From Pseudomonas mangiferae (GTDB lineage Bacteria; Pseudomonadota; Gammaproteobacteria; Pseudomonadales; Pseudomonadaceae), in contig NZ_VJOY01000001.1 in the NCBI RefSeq assembly GCF_007109405.1, forward strand, positions 372,001 to 436,000: a stretch of DNA of 64,000 bases, in the 5' to 3' direction. The notes beneath the pieces were generated by a model. The model saw nothing but the letters and a program-made list of their open reading frames with translations, was not told the origin of the DNA and did not search any database. Made by a program: the position numbers and the translations under genes. Shown piece by piece: positions 20,601-32,900 of the stretch (its first letter is position 1; every line of letters begins with the position of its first letter).

Positions 20601-23600
20601 ACGTCGGCCTGCTCGCCGGGAGCGGCCGGCTGCGCCAGGCCGGGCATCCAGTAGCGATGGCGCGCGAAAGGGTAGCCCGGCAGGCCGATCCGCCTCGGCT
20701 GGCGTTGATCGCGCTCGGCCATGTACAGGCTCGACCAATCGATCGCGGCGCCCCGGACCCAGGCGTATGCCAGCCGATCCCACTGGCGCTGTGCGAGCCA
20801 CTGGGCGACCTGCTCTGGCGAAGTCTCCGCGGACGTTGCCTCGGCGAACGGATCGACCTTGCCCTGGAAGGCTCCGGCGAGGGATTCACCGGAACGCCAG
20901 CCGTTCAGCTTTCTGCGCAGGTCCGCCAGCGAGGTGACCGGAATGGCCAGGCGCGAGGCCATGGCTTCGCGCCCGACCTGCAGGGTGAAGGCCAGGTCGT
21001 CCAGCTCGATTCGCGATGCCTCGTCGCTGTCCAGGAAGGTACCGAGGCGCTCGACCGCCGCGCCCAGGCGCTCCTCGTCCCTGGCCGACAGCAGCACCAG
21101 CCAGGGGCCGTTGCCGGCAGGGCGCGGCGGCTCTGCCGCGGAGTACTCCTCGACCACCAGCGACGCATTGGCGCCACCGGCGCCGAAGGACGAGATCGTG
21201 GCAACCCGGGTCTGCCCGCGGGCCTCCCAGGGGGCCAGCCGTTGCTGGACCCGGAACGGCGTGCGGGAGAAATCGATGCCCGGGTTGGCCTGGGCGGCAT
21301 GCAGGGAGGGCGCCAGTTGACGATGCTGCAGTTGCAGGAGGACCTTGCTCAAGCCGGCGATGCCGGCGGCGCTCTCGCAATGGCCGATGTTGCTCTTCAC
21401 CGAGCCGATGGCGCACAACGCCTGGGGATCGCGGGCTTCGAACGCGCGGCTCAGGCCGCTGATCTCGATGGGGTCGCCCAGGGCGGTGCCGGTGCCATGG
21501 GTCTCGACGTAGCTGACGCGGTCCGCGTCGATCCCGGCACGCGCCAGAGCCTTTTCCAGGACGCGCTGCTGGGCGCCGGCACTGGGCACCGTGTAGCCGT
21601 TGGTCTTGCCGCCGGCGTTCAGCGCACCGCCGCGGATCACCCCGTAGATCCGGTCGCCATCGGCAATCGCCCGGTCGAGGGGCTTGAGCAGCACCGCCCC
21701 TACCCCTTCGCCGTCGACGAAGCCGTCGGCGCCCTCGCCGAAGGGGCTGCACCGCCCGCTCGGCGACAGCATCATCATTTCGCACAGGCCTAGGTAGTGC
21801 TGCGGGTTGGTTATCAGGTTGACGCCCCCGGCGATCGCCAGCTGGCAGCCGCCATTGAGCAGGCTTTCCACCGCCAGGTGCAGCGCCGTCAAGGACGAGG
21901 AGCAGGCACTGTCCACGCCGAAGCTGGGCCCCTGCAGGTCCAGTTGGTAGGACACGCGGTTGGCGATGGACCAGTAGGTGCTGACCGGGTTGTAGCTGCC
22001 ATTCATCACCCCGACGAACACCCCGACGTCGCCCTGCCGATGCAGGCACGATGGGTCGTAGCCGGCATCCTCGATGCAGTGGTAGGCGACCTCCAGGAAT
22101 ACGCGCTCCTGCGGGTCCATCCGCTCCGCCTCGCGCCGAGAGATGCGGAAGAACGCCGGATCGAACCGATCGATGTCCGGCAGGAAGCCGCCCCAGCGGG
22201 TGTACAGGTGGCCAGCCTTGCCTTTCTCCGGGTCGTAGTAGCGCCGCCAATCCCAGCGTTCGAGAGGAATCTCGCCGATGGTACAGGCACCGGTGGAGAG
22301 GTTTTCCCAGAAGGCGCTCATGGAGGCGGCTCCCGGGTAGCGGCCATCCAGGCCGATGATGGCGACCCCGCGCCGCTCGCTTGGCACTGACCCATCGGCT
22401 TTCTTCCGGCCGGCTTGGAGAATGGGAGCGTCGTTCCCCTGTGCCACCGGTGCCGGCTCCCCCTGGGACGGGCCCGAGTCACGGAGCGGTGCAACAGGCT
22501 CCGCGCCAGCTGCCGGGCTCAGCAACGCCTCGAGCTCGACCTGCCGGTGCTGGAGGAAATGCTCGGTGAGCGCGGCCAGGGTCGGCAGTTCGAAGAACAG
22601 TGCGCTGTCCACAGCCTCGAAGCGCTCGTTGAAGGCATTGGTCAGCCGCACCACCAGGATCGAGTCGAGCCCGTAATCCTCCAGCGGACGCGCCGCGCTG
22701 AGCTTTTCCAGCGGAATCTTCAGGGTCGAGGCCACCAGCGTTCGCAGGTAGTCGGTGACCCGCTGTCGCCAGCCATCGGTGCATTCGACGACGGGCGTCG
22801 CCTCTGCAGCGTCGGCAGCGGGCGTTTCGGCCGGGGCGGTCATGGGCGGGCGGCGGGCTGCTGGCTGGCGCACGATGCCATCGCTTTCGGCGAGGATGAC
22901 CTGCTGGCCCAGGTCATGGGCGTCCCGGGCCGGGAACAGCACCGGGTCGAAGCCTTCCTGTTCCAGGACCGCCTGCCACCCGGCGGGCGACAGGCCGGGG
23001 CAGCCGGGAATGCGCAAGGCGCCGTCACGATAGCCCCACCAGTCCTCCAGCAGGCCGAAGCTGAGGTGGGTGAACAGGGATGCCTCGCTGATCTCGTTGA
23101 GCATCAGCAGCCCGCCCTTGCGCAGGGCGGCCTTGGCATTGCGCAGGGACTGGCGGATCTCCGGGGTCGCGTGCAGGACGTTGTTGGCCAGTACCAGGTG
23201 GTAGTGATCGGTGGCGACGCCCTGCTCCGCGCAGGGTCGGGAAACATCGAACAGCCGTGTCCGCAGGAAGGGGTTGTCGCGGCCGAAGGTGTCCGCTCCG
23301 TGCTGCAGGAAGGCCTGGGACAGGTCGGTGTAGCCGTATTCGCCGATTCGATCGCGCCACGGCGCCAGGGCCGCCAGCAGGCCCGCGGTGGCGCCGCCGG
23401 TGCCAGCGCCGATCTCCAGGATACGCAGCGGCTCGGCCTCGTCGGGGCGGCTCTCGATGAAGGCCAGGGCCGCCTCGGTCAGCACCCGGTTGAAGTAGTC
23501 CGATACCCGGTTGTTCTTGTACACCCCCTCCACCAGGGCCATGGAACCACCGGGGAACAGCACGCGGGTCGCCGGCTGCTCGCCGGTCAGGACACCGGGC

Positions 23601-23902
23601 AGGCCTTTCAGGCAGGCATCCAGCAAGCGGGCCCGGGCAGCCAGGTCGGCACGCTCGCGCCAGACCGGCAGGCAGGCCTGCCACTGGCTCCAGGCGGCCT
23701 CGGCGTCCACCGGCCCCACCGTCGCCACGTACTTCAGGCTTTCCGCCAGCCAGGCCTGTAGGTAGGCCGGCGCGGCCAGGCGGCCGGCATCACCGGGCTG
23801 GTCCAGCCCCAGTGCGCGCAACTGCACCGCCAGCAGGCAGCGGGCCTGACCGTCGAGGTCGGCCGCCAGGGATTCGGAGGGTTGATTGGCCTCTGTCAGC
23901 AT
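8642..23902 (-). CDS. trans-AT polyketide synthase, second subunit: cMT-ACP / KS-KR-cMT-ACP / KS-KR-ACP / KS-KR-cMT-ACP-ACP
   Basis: A 5,086-aa PKS subunit if started at ATG 23902, which I chose for its AAGGAAG Shine-Dalgarno 8 nt upstream. The frame is also open to ATG 23965, four bases past the upstream stop, and to ATG 24028. Domains by approximate residue: C-methyltransferase 1-335 (GAGTGG about 160), ACP about 411, KS 510-950 (Cys about 665, HGTGT about 802), KR about 1358-1550, cMT about 1700-1960, ACP about 2061, KS from 2155 (Cys about 2311), KR about 2921-3110, ACP about 3218, KS from 3315 (Cys about 3488), KR about 4175-4360, cMT about 4530-4800, tandem ACPs about 4873 and 4975, and a C-terminal helical docking tail. 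The N-terminal cMT-ACP has no KS and completes the KS-DH-KR module that ends the previous protein. The three full modules lack DH and should leave beta-hydroxyls, two with alpha-methyl groups. There is no AT domain. Two KRs (modules 1 and 3) lack the usual LDD aspartate. Confidence 0.95.
8800..9390 (-). other. tandem acyl carrier proteins and C-terminal docking tail of the second PKS subunit
   Basis: Two near-identical carrier domains (YGIDSILGVSFV about 9,285 and YGLDSILGASFV about 8,980) end the protein. Their similarity suggests an internal duplication. A short amphipathic tail (LFLSGELSIDALLDLVGQ) between about 8,680 and 8,760 probably docks onto the N-terminal helices of the next subunit, which carries a comparable ILAQLQQGLISEADA segment. 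Confidence 0.8.
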
Positions 23903-23969
23903 GTTTCCTACTTCCTTGTGGCGCAGCTGCCCGGCTGGGGCATGGGGTTCGATGCGGTAGGCCATGGCG

Positions 23970-26900
23970 TCACACCAGTGCCGCCAGACGGCGGTCCAGG
24001 CGCTCGCGCATCGCGGCAAGGCCGCCATGGCTGTCCGGGTAGAGCGTGAGGTGATCGTCGCCCAGCAGAATGGCCAGGCTGTCGGGCGCGCCGGCCTCGT
24101 CAGGCACCACGACCTTCAGCAAGGCCAATTGGTCCAGGCGGCCCTGCAGCAACCTATCCAGTGCCTGCATGGCTTCCTCCGGTTCGATGGAGCCCAGGCC
24201 CAGGGCGCGCATCCGCTGGCGGTAGCGGTCGTCGCTCACCGACCCGACGCTGCCCCAGTAGCCCCAGTTGATGACTTTCACCGGGCAAGGCCAGTCGGCC
24301 CTGAGGCGGTCGGCGAAGGCGTCGGCGAAGGTACAGCCGGCGGCATAGTTGCTCTGCCCGGCTGCCGTGCTGAAGGCCATCATCGAGGAGAAGAACAGCA
24401 CGAAGTCCAGCGACGCGGCATCGTCCCGGAAGGTGGTGGCCAGGGCCACGGAGGTGGCCACCTTGGCGTCCAGGACGCGGCTGAAGGTCGACGCCTGCAT
24501 GGCGGCCAACCCCTGGTCCTCGAGCACGATGGCCGAGTGGACCAGCCCGGAAATGCGACCGAAGCGATCCAGGACCTGTTGCCGCACGGCGCCCAGTTGC
24601 GCCGCGTCGGTGGCATCCGCCTGGAGGTACACCGGCGCCGGGGCGCCCTGGCTCAGGCTGAAGGCGGTGAAGGCGTCCAGGCGTGCCTCCAGGTCCTGCT
24701 CGAGCGGGCGCCTGCCGACCCAGACGATGCGCGCCCGGTGCCGGGCCACGACATGCCGGCTCCAGGCAGCGCCGATGCCGCCCGCGCCGCCAATCACCAG
24801 GTAGACGCCGCCGTCGCGGTAGGTGGGCGCAGCAGCGTCCGGGGCCTGAGCGGCGACCTCGGCCAGTTGCCGGCGCCACCATTGCCCGCCGCGCCAGGCC
24901 AGCAGTTCGCCGGACGCCACGGCATCGAACGGCGCCTGGTGCAAGGCGGCCAGCTGCTCATCGGCCAGATCCGCGAGGCACACCTGCCAGTGCGGGTACT
25001 CCTTGGCCAGGGAGCCGGCCAGCCCGTGGACCGAGGCATGAGTCGGCCGGCAGGTGTCACCGGGCCGGACCGCCACGGCCTGTCCCGTGACCAGCAGCAG
25101 GCGCACCGGATGGCGCCCGTGATGCAGGTGCAGCAGCGCCTTGATCAGGTGGAACGCGCCCAGCGCCCCGAATCGCTGGGAGGCGACGCTGGGGTTGGCT
25201 TCGAGGGGCGCGTCATCGTCCGTCGGGGCCAGCCAGACCACCTCGGCGAGCGCCTCGCAGGCGTCGAGTTCGGCCAGGCAATCGGCTTCCGAAGCCACCG
25301 GAGTCCGTGCGAAACGCGCGTCCGGCCAGAGGCGGGCGAGCGCTTCGCGCCGCTCGGGGGTAGCGCCGAACACCAGGCGGACACCCTGGCGAATGGGTTG
25401 CCCGGCCCCTGCCCCGTCCACCACCGACCAGAGCGGCGCCAGCAGCTGCAGCGATTCGCCGGGGACCGGCGAGCGGTCGCTGGGGCGCTCCGCCTTTGCC
25501 GTGGCGCGCGAGGCCAGCGCTCGGGAGGCGAGGCCGGAGAACCGCGCGCAGACCCGGCCTTCCTCGTCGCACAGGTCGATGGCCAGCCGGTCGGCGGTGC
25601 GCCCGCGTACCAGGGCCCACATCCGGCCGCTGCACGGCGCGGTCAGCTCCAGGCGCTCCAGGGCGAATGGCATGAGCAACGGCGGCAGCGAGGTCACGCC
25701 TTCGTCGAGTGGCAACACGACGCCGATGGCCGCCTGCAGCGCGCTGTCGACGATCCCCGGCTCCAGCCACAGCGCGGTATCCGGTTCGCCGGTCGGCAGG
25801 TGGTCCAGCACCAGCTCCGCCAGCACCTCGCGCTGGCCATGCCGCTCCGCGACCCACAGCCGGCGGATGCCCCGGTGGGTCTTGCCATAGACGAGCCCCA
25901 ACCGCTCGAACCGGGAGTACAGCGCCGCGTCGTCCAGGCACATCGCCCAGTGACGCCCACGCCAGTGGGCCAGGTCCACGGGCTCCGGCTCCTTCTCCAG
26001 GCCGAGGCTCACCCTGGCCTGGCAATGGAGTACGGCGTATGGGTCGTCGCCCTGCACCTGCACGGCGATCCCTGCGTCCTGGCGCTGCAACTCCACGGCG
26101 AGGCGATGGGAGCCGGCCTCGACCGCCAGCGGGGCCAGCCAGTTGAGGCGTTCCATTACCAACGGGGCCCCGTGAACTCCGGTCGCCGCGCAGGCGGCTG
26201 CCCGGATCATCTCCAGGTAGGCTGCGCCCGGCAGCATCCGCCGACCACCGACCTGATGGTCGCGCAGCCAAGGCTCCTCACCCGTGAACTCACTGATGAA
26301 CCGCTGCCGGTCGAAGCCGGAGACGTTCTGCTGCAGAAGCGGATGCACCGGCCGGGGGAGTGAGGGCACAAGCCGCGAACCGGTGGGTGCCCAGTAGCGC
26401 TGGGTGGCGAAGGGGTAGGTCGGCAGGCTGATTCGCTGCGCCGGTCGACCACGCGAGGCCTGCAGGGCCGTCCAATCGATGGCCAGGCCCTCACTCCAGA
26501 GCTCCAGAATCTGCCGTTGCCGGCCGTCCGCCAGCAGGTTGGCCAGACGCGCGTGCCAGGCGTCGCCGGCATCCGCCTTGAAGCGTTCCACGCGCTCGCT
26601 GGCGATGCCGGCCTCACCCCGGACCCAAACGCTTTCGTCGCCCTCGGCGAGTGCCCGCAAGGCCTCCTTCAGCTCGTCCTCGTCCTGGACGATGCACGCC
26701 GCACGGTGCTCCATCGCTTCGCGGCCGACCTGCAGGGTGTAGGCAACGGCAGCCAGGCTGTCGCCAGCCTCGGGTCTCGCCAGGCGGGCCAGCAGCCGAC
26801 GGGCCATGAGCGGCAGGCGATCGGGGTCGCGGGCCGACAGCAGGATCAGTTGCGGCTCCGCATCGTCCGCAGGCTGGTGGGTCACCCGGTAGTCCTCCAC

Positions 26901-29900
26901 CACCAGATGGCCGTTGGAACCGCCGGCACCGAAGGACGAGATGCCCGCTATGCGCGGCACGGCCCGGCCATCCTGGAGAGGCTGAGGCCAAGGCCGCAGG
27001 CGACGGTTGACCTCGAACGGCGTCGACGCGAAATCGATGTAGGGATTGAGGGTTTCGGCGTGCAGCGACGGCGCGATCTCGCCATGCCTGAACTGCAGCA
27101 GCACCTTGGTCAGGCCGGCGATGCCGGCCGCCGCCTCGCAGTGGCCGATGTTGGATTTCACCGAGCCGATCCAGCATGGCTCGCCGGTCCGGGCAGAGCC
27201 GAAGGCACTGGCCAGCCCGGCGATTTCGATGGGATCGCCCAGACGCGTGCCGGTGCCGTGGGCTTCGATGTAGCTGACCCGGGCCGGCGCCACGCCGGCC
27301 TCGCGCAAGGCATTGCCGATGGCCGCCTGTTGCGCGCGGGGGTTCGGCACGCTGTAGCCGGTGCTCTTGCCCCCGTGGTTCAGGTGACTGCCCTTGATCA
27401 CGCCATAGATGTGATCGCCGTCGCGCTCGGCGTCCGCGAGTCGCTTGAGGATCACCGCGCCAACCCCTTCGCCCGGGATGTAGCCATCGCCACCCTCGCC
27501 GAAGCTGGCGCAATGGCCCTGGTTGGAAATGAACTGGCCGCTGCTGAGCATCAGGTACTTGTTGGGATGCAGGGTCAGGTTCACCCCGCCCGCGATGGCC
27601 ATGACGGTGCGGCCCGAACGCAGGTCCTGGCAGGCCAGGTGCAGGGCGGTCAGGGAGCTCGAACACATCGAGTCGACCGACAGACTGGGGCCCTGCAGGT
27701 TGAGGCAGAACGACACCCGGTTGGCGATGCTGGCGTTGCTCCCGGCGAACCCCATGCGCTGCCCGCGCAGGCTCGCCTCGGCGCCCAGCAACTGATATTC
27801 GGCGTACATCACGCCCACGTAGACGCCCACCTGGCGCGACTCGTCGTCGGCCGCGTGTCCCGGCCGACGGCAGTAGCCGGCGTCCTCCAGGGCGGCCCAG
27901 GCGGTCTGCAGGAACAGCCGCTCCTGGGGGTCGATCAGTTCGGCTTCCAGGGGCGAGATGTTGAAGAACAGCGGATCGAACCCATCGATTCCGTCGAGGA
28001 AACCGCCCCGTTTGCTGTTGTGGACACCGTGCCGGGTACGATCCTCGCTGTAGTAGTCACGCCAGTCCCAGCGCTCGGCCGGCACGTCGCCGATGCAATC
28101 GCGCCCTTCCCGCAGGTTCTGCCAGAACGCGTCCAGGTCCTCGGCACCGGGGTAGCGACCCGCCAGGCCGACGATGGCCACGTCGGCCCGTTCATGGACC
28201 GGTTGCTCTACCTGGGCCTTCGTTTCGAACAGGCGCTGTTGCCGAACCGGGGCTGCCGATACGACGGGCGTCTTCGACGCCGGGGCCGGGGCCGCCTCCA
28301 CCGTCGGGCGGGCAACAGCCTCGCGTGCCAAGTGCTCGGCCAAGCGGCGCAGGCTGGACTGCTCGAACAGCAGCGTCGGCGGCAAAGCGCCCGTCCGCCT
28401 TTCCAGGCGGCGTGTCAGCTCCAGCGCCTTCAGCGAATCCAGGCCGTACCGCTCGAAGCATTGGTCATCGTCCAGGGACGCAGGCGGAACCTCCAGCGCC
28501 TCCGCCAGGGTCTCGCGCAGCCATGCGAGCAACGCCGGATCGGCACCCGCCTCTTCGACCGGGCGTTCGGTGCGGCTGGCCAGGTGCTCCGCCAGGGCTT
28601 GCAAGGTCGGGTACTCGTAGAACAGCGTTTTCGGCAACGTGCCGAAACGCTTCTCCAAGGCCGCCGTCATGTCCATGATCATCAGCGAATCGACGCCGTA
28701 CTGCTCGAACGGCACGTCGGCATCGAGCCGGCTCTCGGCGATTTTCACCGCGCCCGCCAGCAGCCGGCGCAACAGCACCGGGAGTGCCTCGTCGGGCGCC
28801 AAGGACGGCGCGGAAACAGCGTCGCCCGTTTCGCCGGCAAGCAGCGCCACGAGTCGATCCGTCTGCCCCACCAGCACCATCAGCTGATCGTCGTCCTGCT
28901 CCAGGGCCTGGTACAGCGCACCCAGGCCGACGGCGGTGGTCATCGCCTCGAGGCCGGTGCGCTCCGCCAGCACCCGTCGAGCCGACTCGCTCATGCGCAT
29001 GCCGCCTTCCAGCCACAGTGGCCAGTTGATCGCCACGGTGCGGCCCTGCCGCGACCCCGTCGCCACCAGGCGATTGCGCTGGTGGGCGAATGCATCCAGG
29101 TAGCCGTTGGCCGCGGCGTAGTCCGCCTGCCCGACGTTGCCCAGTTCGCTGGCGATGGACGAGCAGAGCACGAAGAAGTCCAGCGGCTGGCTTGCGCAGG
29201 CCCGGTCCAGGTGCCTTGCCCCCGCGACCTTGGCGGCGAACACCGCCTCGAAATCGACAGCGGTCTTGTCCAGCAACAGGCCATCGCGGGTGATTCCGGC
29301 GCAATGCAGGATGCCATGCAGGCCACCATGGTCGGCCTGGATCGAGGCGATCAGAGCGTCCACCTGAGCGGCATCGGCCAGGTCCACCGCGTGGTAGTCG
29401 ACCCGCCCGCCCAACGCTGCGCAGGTCGCGGCCACGTCCGGGGCAGCCGCCTCGCGCCGGCCACAGAGCACCACCCGGGCATCGGCAGCGCCCTCGAGGA
29501 TGGCGCGCGCCAGCAGCAGGCCGACGCCGCCAAGGCCGCCGGTGATCAGGTAGACCCCGTCGGTCCGCCAGGGCGTCGGGGCATCGGCCAGGGGCTGGTG
29601 CTCCCAGACCATGACCTGCCGCAGATTGCCTTCGGCTTCGCCGAGGACGCGTACGCAGCGCTCGCGCGGGACGGCGGCTTCCGCCGCCAGGCAAGCGTCC
29701 AGAGGGGCCTCGCCCAGATCCGTGGCGATCTCCACGAGCTGGGCGACCAGGGCGGGCCGCTCGCGGCTGACGCTGCGCAGCAGGCCGGCCAGCCCGGCGT
29801 AACCCTGTGGATCGTCCAGGGGAATGACCAACTGGATCAGGCAGGGCTGGCCGGCACGCACCCACGGGGCTAGCCGTTCGGCGAGGGCCAGGGCCGCCGC

Positions 29901-32900
29901 CGGGAAGCCCTCGTCAACCAGGGAATGGCTGGCTTCGCCTCGATCATGCAGGCGCTGTGCAACACCGGCGAAAGCCGGGTGGCCACCAAGCAGCAGCACC
30001 AGGCGTGGCACCGGGCTGGCCAGGGCCAGCGGTGCAGCGGCCGCTTGCCATCGCTTGTGGCACAGCAGGCCGTTTGCAGCGGCCCCGGGCCGGACCGAGG
30101 CCTTGAACGCCAGTCCGTCCAGACGGGCACAGCAGCGCCCCGCCTCGTCGAACAGGATCAGGTCGAAGCGTGCCCGATCCCTGTCCTGGGCGCGACGCTC
30201 GATCCGGACTCGTAAGGCAGATGGGCAAGGGCCGTACCACACGCTATTGGCAAGGCGCTCGGGCAGCCACAGCGCCGGCTGCTCGCCCAGGTCATCCATC
30301 AGCAAGGCCATGGCCGCCTGCATGGCGGCGTCGATCGGGCCTGGCGGAAGCACCGACTGCTCCCCCGCCTGCGCATCGCTCAGGTCGATCCGGGCCAGCA
30401 CAGCGGTATCGCGCCGCCACAGGGCGCGGACACCCCGGTGACCGTCGCCATAGGCGATACCCATGGCGGCGAACCGCGCGTAACAGGCCTCCACGTCAAC
30501 GGACTCGGCACCCTGGATCTCGAAAGGCGGCGAGGCAAGCGGTGGCACATCGGTGAAGCCGGCGCGCGCCTCGGCATGCAGGCATAGGTGCCCACCGGTG
30601 CCATATGAGTACAGCCCCACCCGGAAGTCGTCATCGGTCGAGGGCGCCAGTTCCAGGAACAGCTCGCCCTGGTTGTCGTCGTCGACGCTGAACGGCAGCC
30701 GCCAGGTCAGCTCGTGGATCACCAGGGCCTTCGCGTCGGGACCGAACGCGCCCGGCGCATGCTCGCCCCCGGCCTGGACCAGGGCCGCCTGGATCAGGCC
30801 GATGACCGCCGCCCCCGGCAGGACACCACGGCCTTCGACCCGATGATCGGTGAAGAACGGCTCGCGGCCACTGAACCGGCTGAGGTAACGCAGGCCCCGC
30901 AGATCGGACACGTTACGGTGCAGCAGCGGATGCAGCCGGGCCTCGACCGTCGCGCTCGGCGTCGTCGGTCGATCAGGGTGCCAGTAGCGCTCGCGGGCGA
31001 AAGGATAGGCCGGCAGGTCCAGGGGGACCGGCGCGCCCTGCGGGTACAGCAACTGCCAAGGGAGTACCGCGCCGTCCAGCCAGGCGTCCAGCAGCCGGGG
31101 GTATTCCCCACGCGATATCCAGTCGGCGACTACCTGCTCGTCCAGGGCAGCCCGTGGCTGGCGGATCTCCCGTACCGGCTGGTCGAGGGTGGCCCGCAGG
31201 CGAGCCTTCAGCTCGTCCATCGAAGCCGCCAGCACCCCCAGCCGGTGGCTCATGGCCTCCCGCCCCAGTTGCAGGGTACAGGCCAGGGCCGGCAGGTCGG
31301 CGTCACCCAGGCCATCGGCGTCCACGGCATCCAGAAGACGGCGCACCTGCTGGCGCACCTGCTGGTCGGACTTGGCCGACAGCGGGACGATCACCGGCCG
31401 CTGGGCGTCGACCACGATGGCCGGCCGGTCGCGGCGGTCCCGGTACTCCTCGATCACCACGTGGGCGTTGGCGCCGCCCGCGCCGAAGGACGATACGGTG
31501 GCGATCCGCCCGCCCTCCCCGTTTCCGCTGGGCGCCGGCCAGTCGGCGAGGACCTGCTGCACGACGAAGGGGGTCCGGGCGAAATCGATTTCCGGATTGG
31601 GTTCCCCGGCATGCAGCGATGGCACCAGGCGCCGGTGCTTCAGCTGCAGCAGCACCTTGGTGACACCGGCGATGCCGGCGGCGCTTTCGCAATGACCGAT
31701 ATTGGACTTGATCGAACCGATGGCGCAGGACTGCCTGGGCGGCGGTTCGCTGCCGGCGTCGAACGCCCGGGCCAGCCCGGCGATTTCCAGCGGGTCGCCG
31801 AGGGCGGTCCCGGTACCATGGGCCTCCACGTAGCCGACCGCTCGCGGGTCGACGCCGGCGCGGGCCAGGGAGTCGGCGACGAGCCGGCCTTGGGCCACCG
31901 GGTTGGGCACGGTGTAGCCGTTGGTCTTGCCCCCGGCGTTGATCATGCTGCCGCGGATAACCCCGTAGATCCGATCCCCGTCAGCCTCGGCGCGGGCCAG
32001 GGGTTTGAGCAGCAACGCACCGACGCCCTCGCCGTCGACGAAACCATCGGCTTCGCGGCCGAACGCCTTACAGGCCGGTCCCGGCGACAGCATTTTCATT
32101 TCGCTCAGGCCCATGTAATGGACCGGGTCCACCACCAGGTTCACCCCACCCACCAGGGCGCATTCGCTGACCCCGCTGTGCAGGCTCTCCAGGGCCAGGT
32201 GAATGGCCGTGAGGGATGACGAGCAGGCGGTATCCACCGCCAGACTCGGCCCCTGGAAATTGAATTGGTAGGACACCCGGTTGGCTACCGACCAGTAGCT
32301 GGACTGGCGCGCGTAGGTGCCGTTCATGACGCCGACGAAGACCCCTACCCGGCTGCCCTCGGCAAGACGCGCCGGGGTGTAGCCGGCGTCGCCGATGCAG
32401 TGGTAGGCCTGCTCCAGGAACACCCGCTCCTGGGGGTCCATTTTCTCCGCCTCGCGCGGGGCAATGTGGAAGAACAGCGGATCGAAGGCATCGATGTCCC
32501 GCAGGAACCCACCCCAGCGGGTGTAGATACGGCCCGCGCGTCCTGGTGTCTGGTCGAAATAGGCACGCCAGTCCCAGCGCTCCGCCGGGACCTCGCCGAT
32601 GCAGCTTTCGCCGCGCTCCAGGCGCTGCCAGAGTTCGCGAACCGTATCCGCCTGGGCATACCGCCCCGCGAGGCCGATGATCGCGACGTCGGTGTCCCGG
32701 ACCGATGGGCTGTCCGGCGTGTGCGCCGGCGCCATGCTCGTGAAACGATGGGTGCCCAGGTCCACGGGCGCTTCGGCGGCCAGCGCGGTGATCGGCGCGG
32801 CCGTCTCCGCTGGGGAACCCAGGCCCAGCAGGGCCTGCAGCCGCTCCGGCTGGGTCGCGGCCAGGTGCGTGGCCAGGGCCTCCACGGTCTGGTGTTCGAA

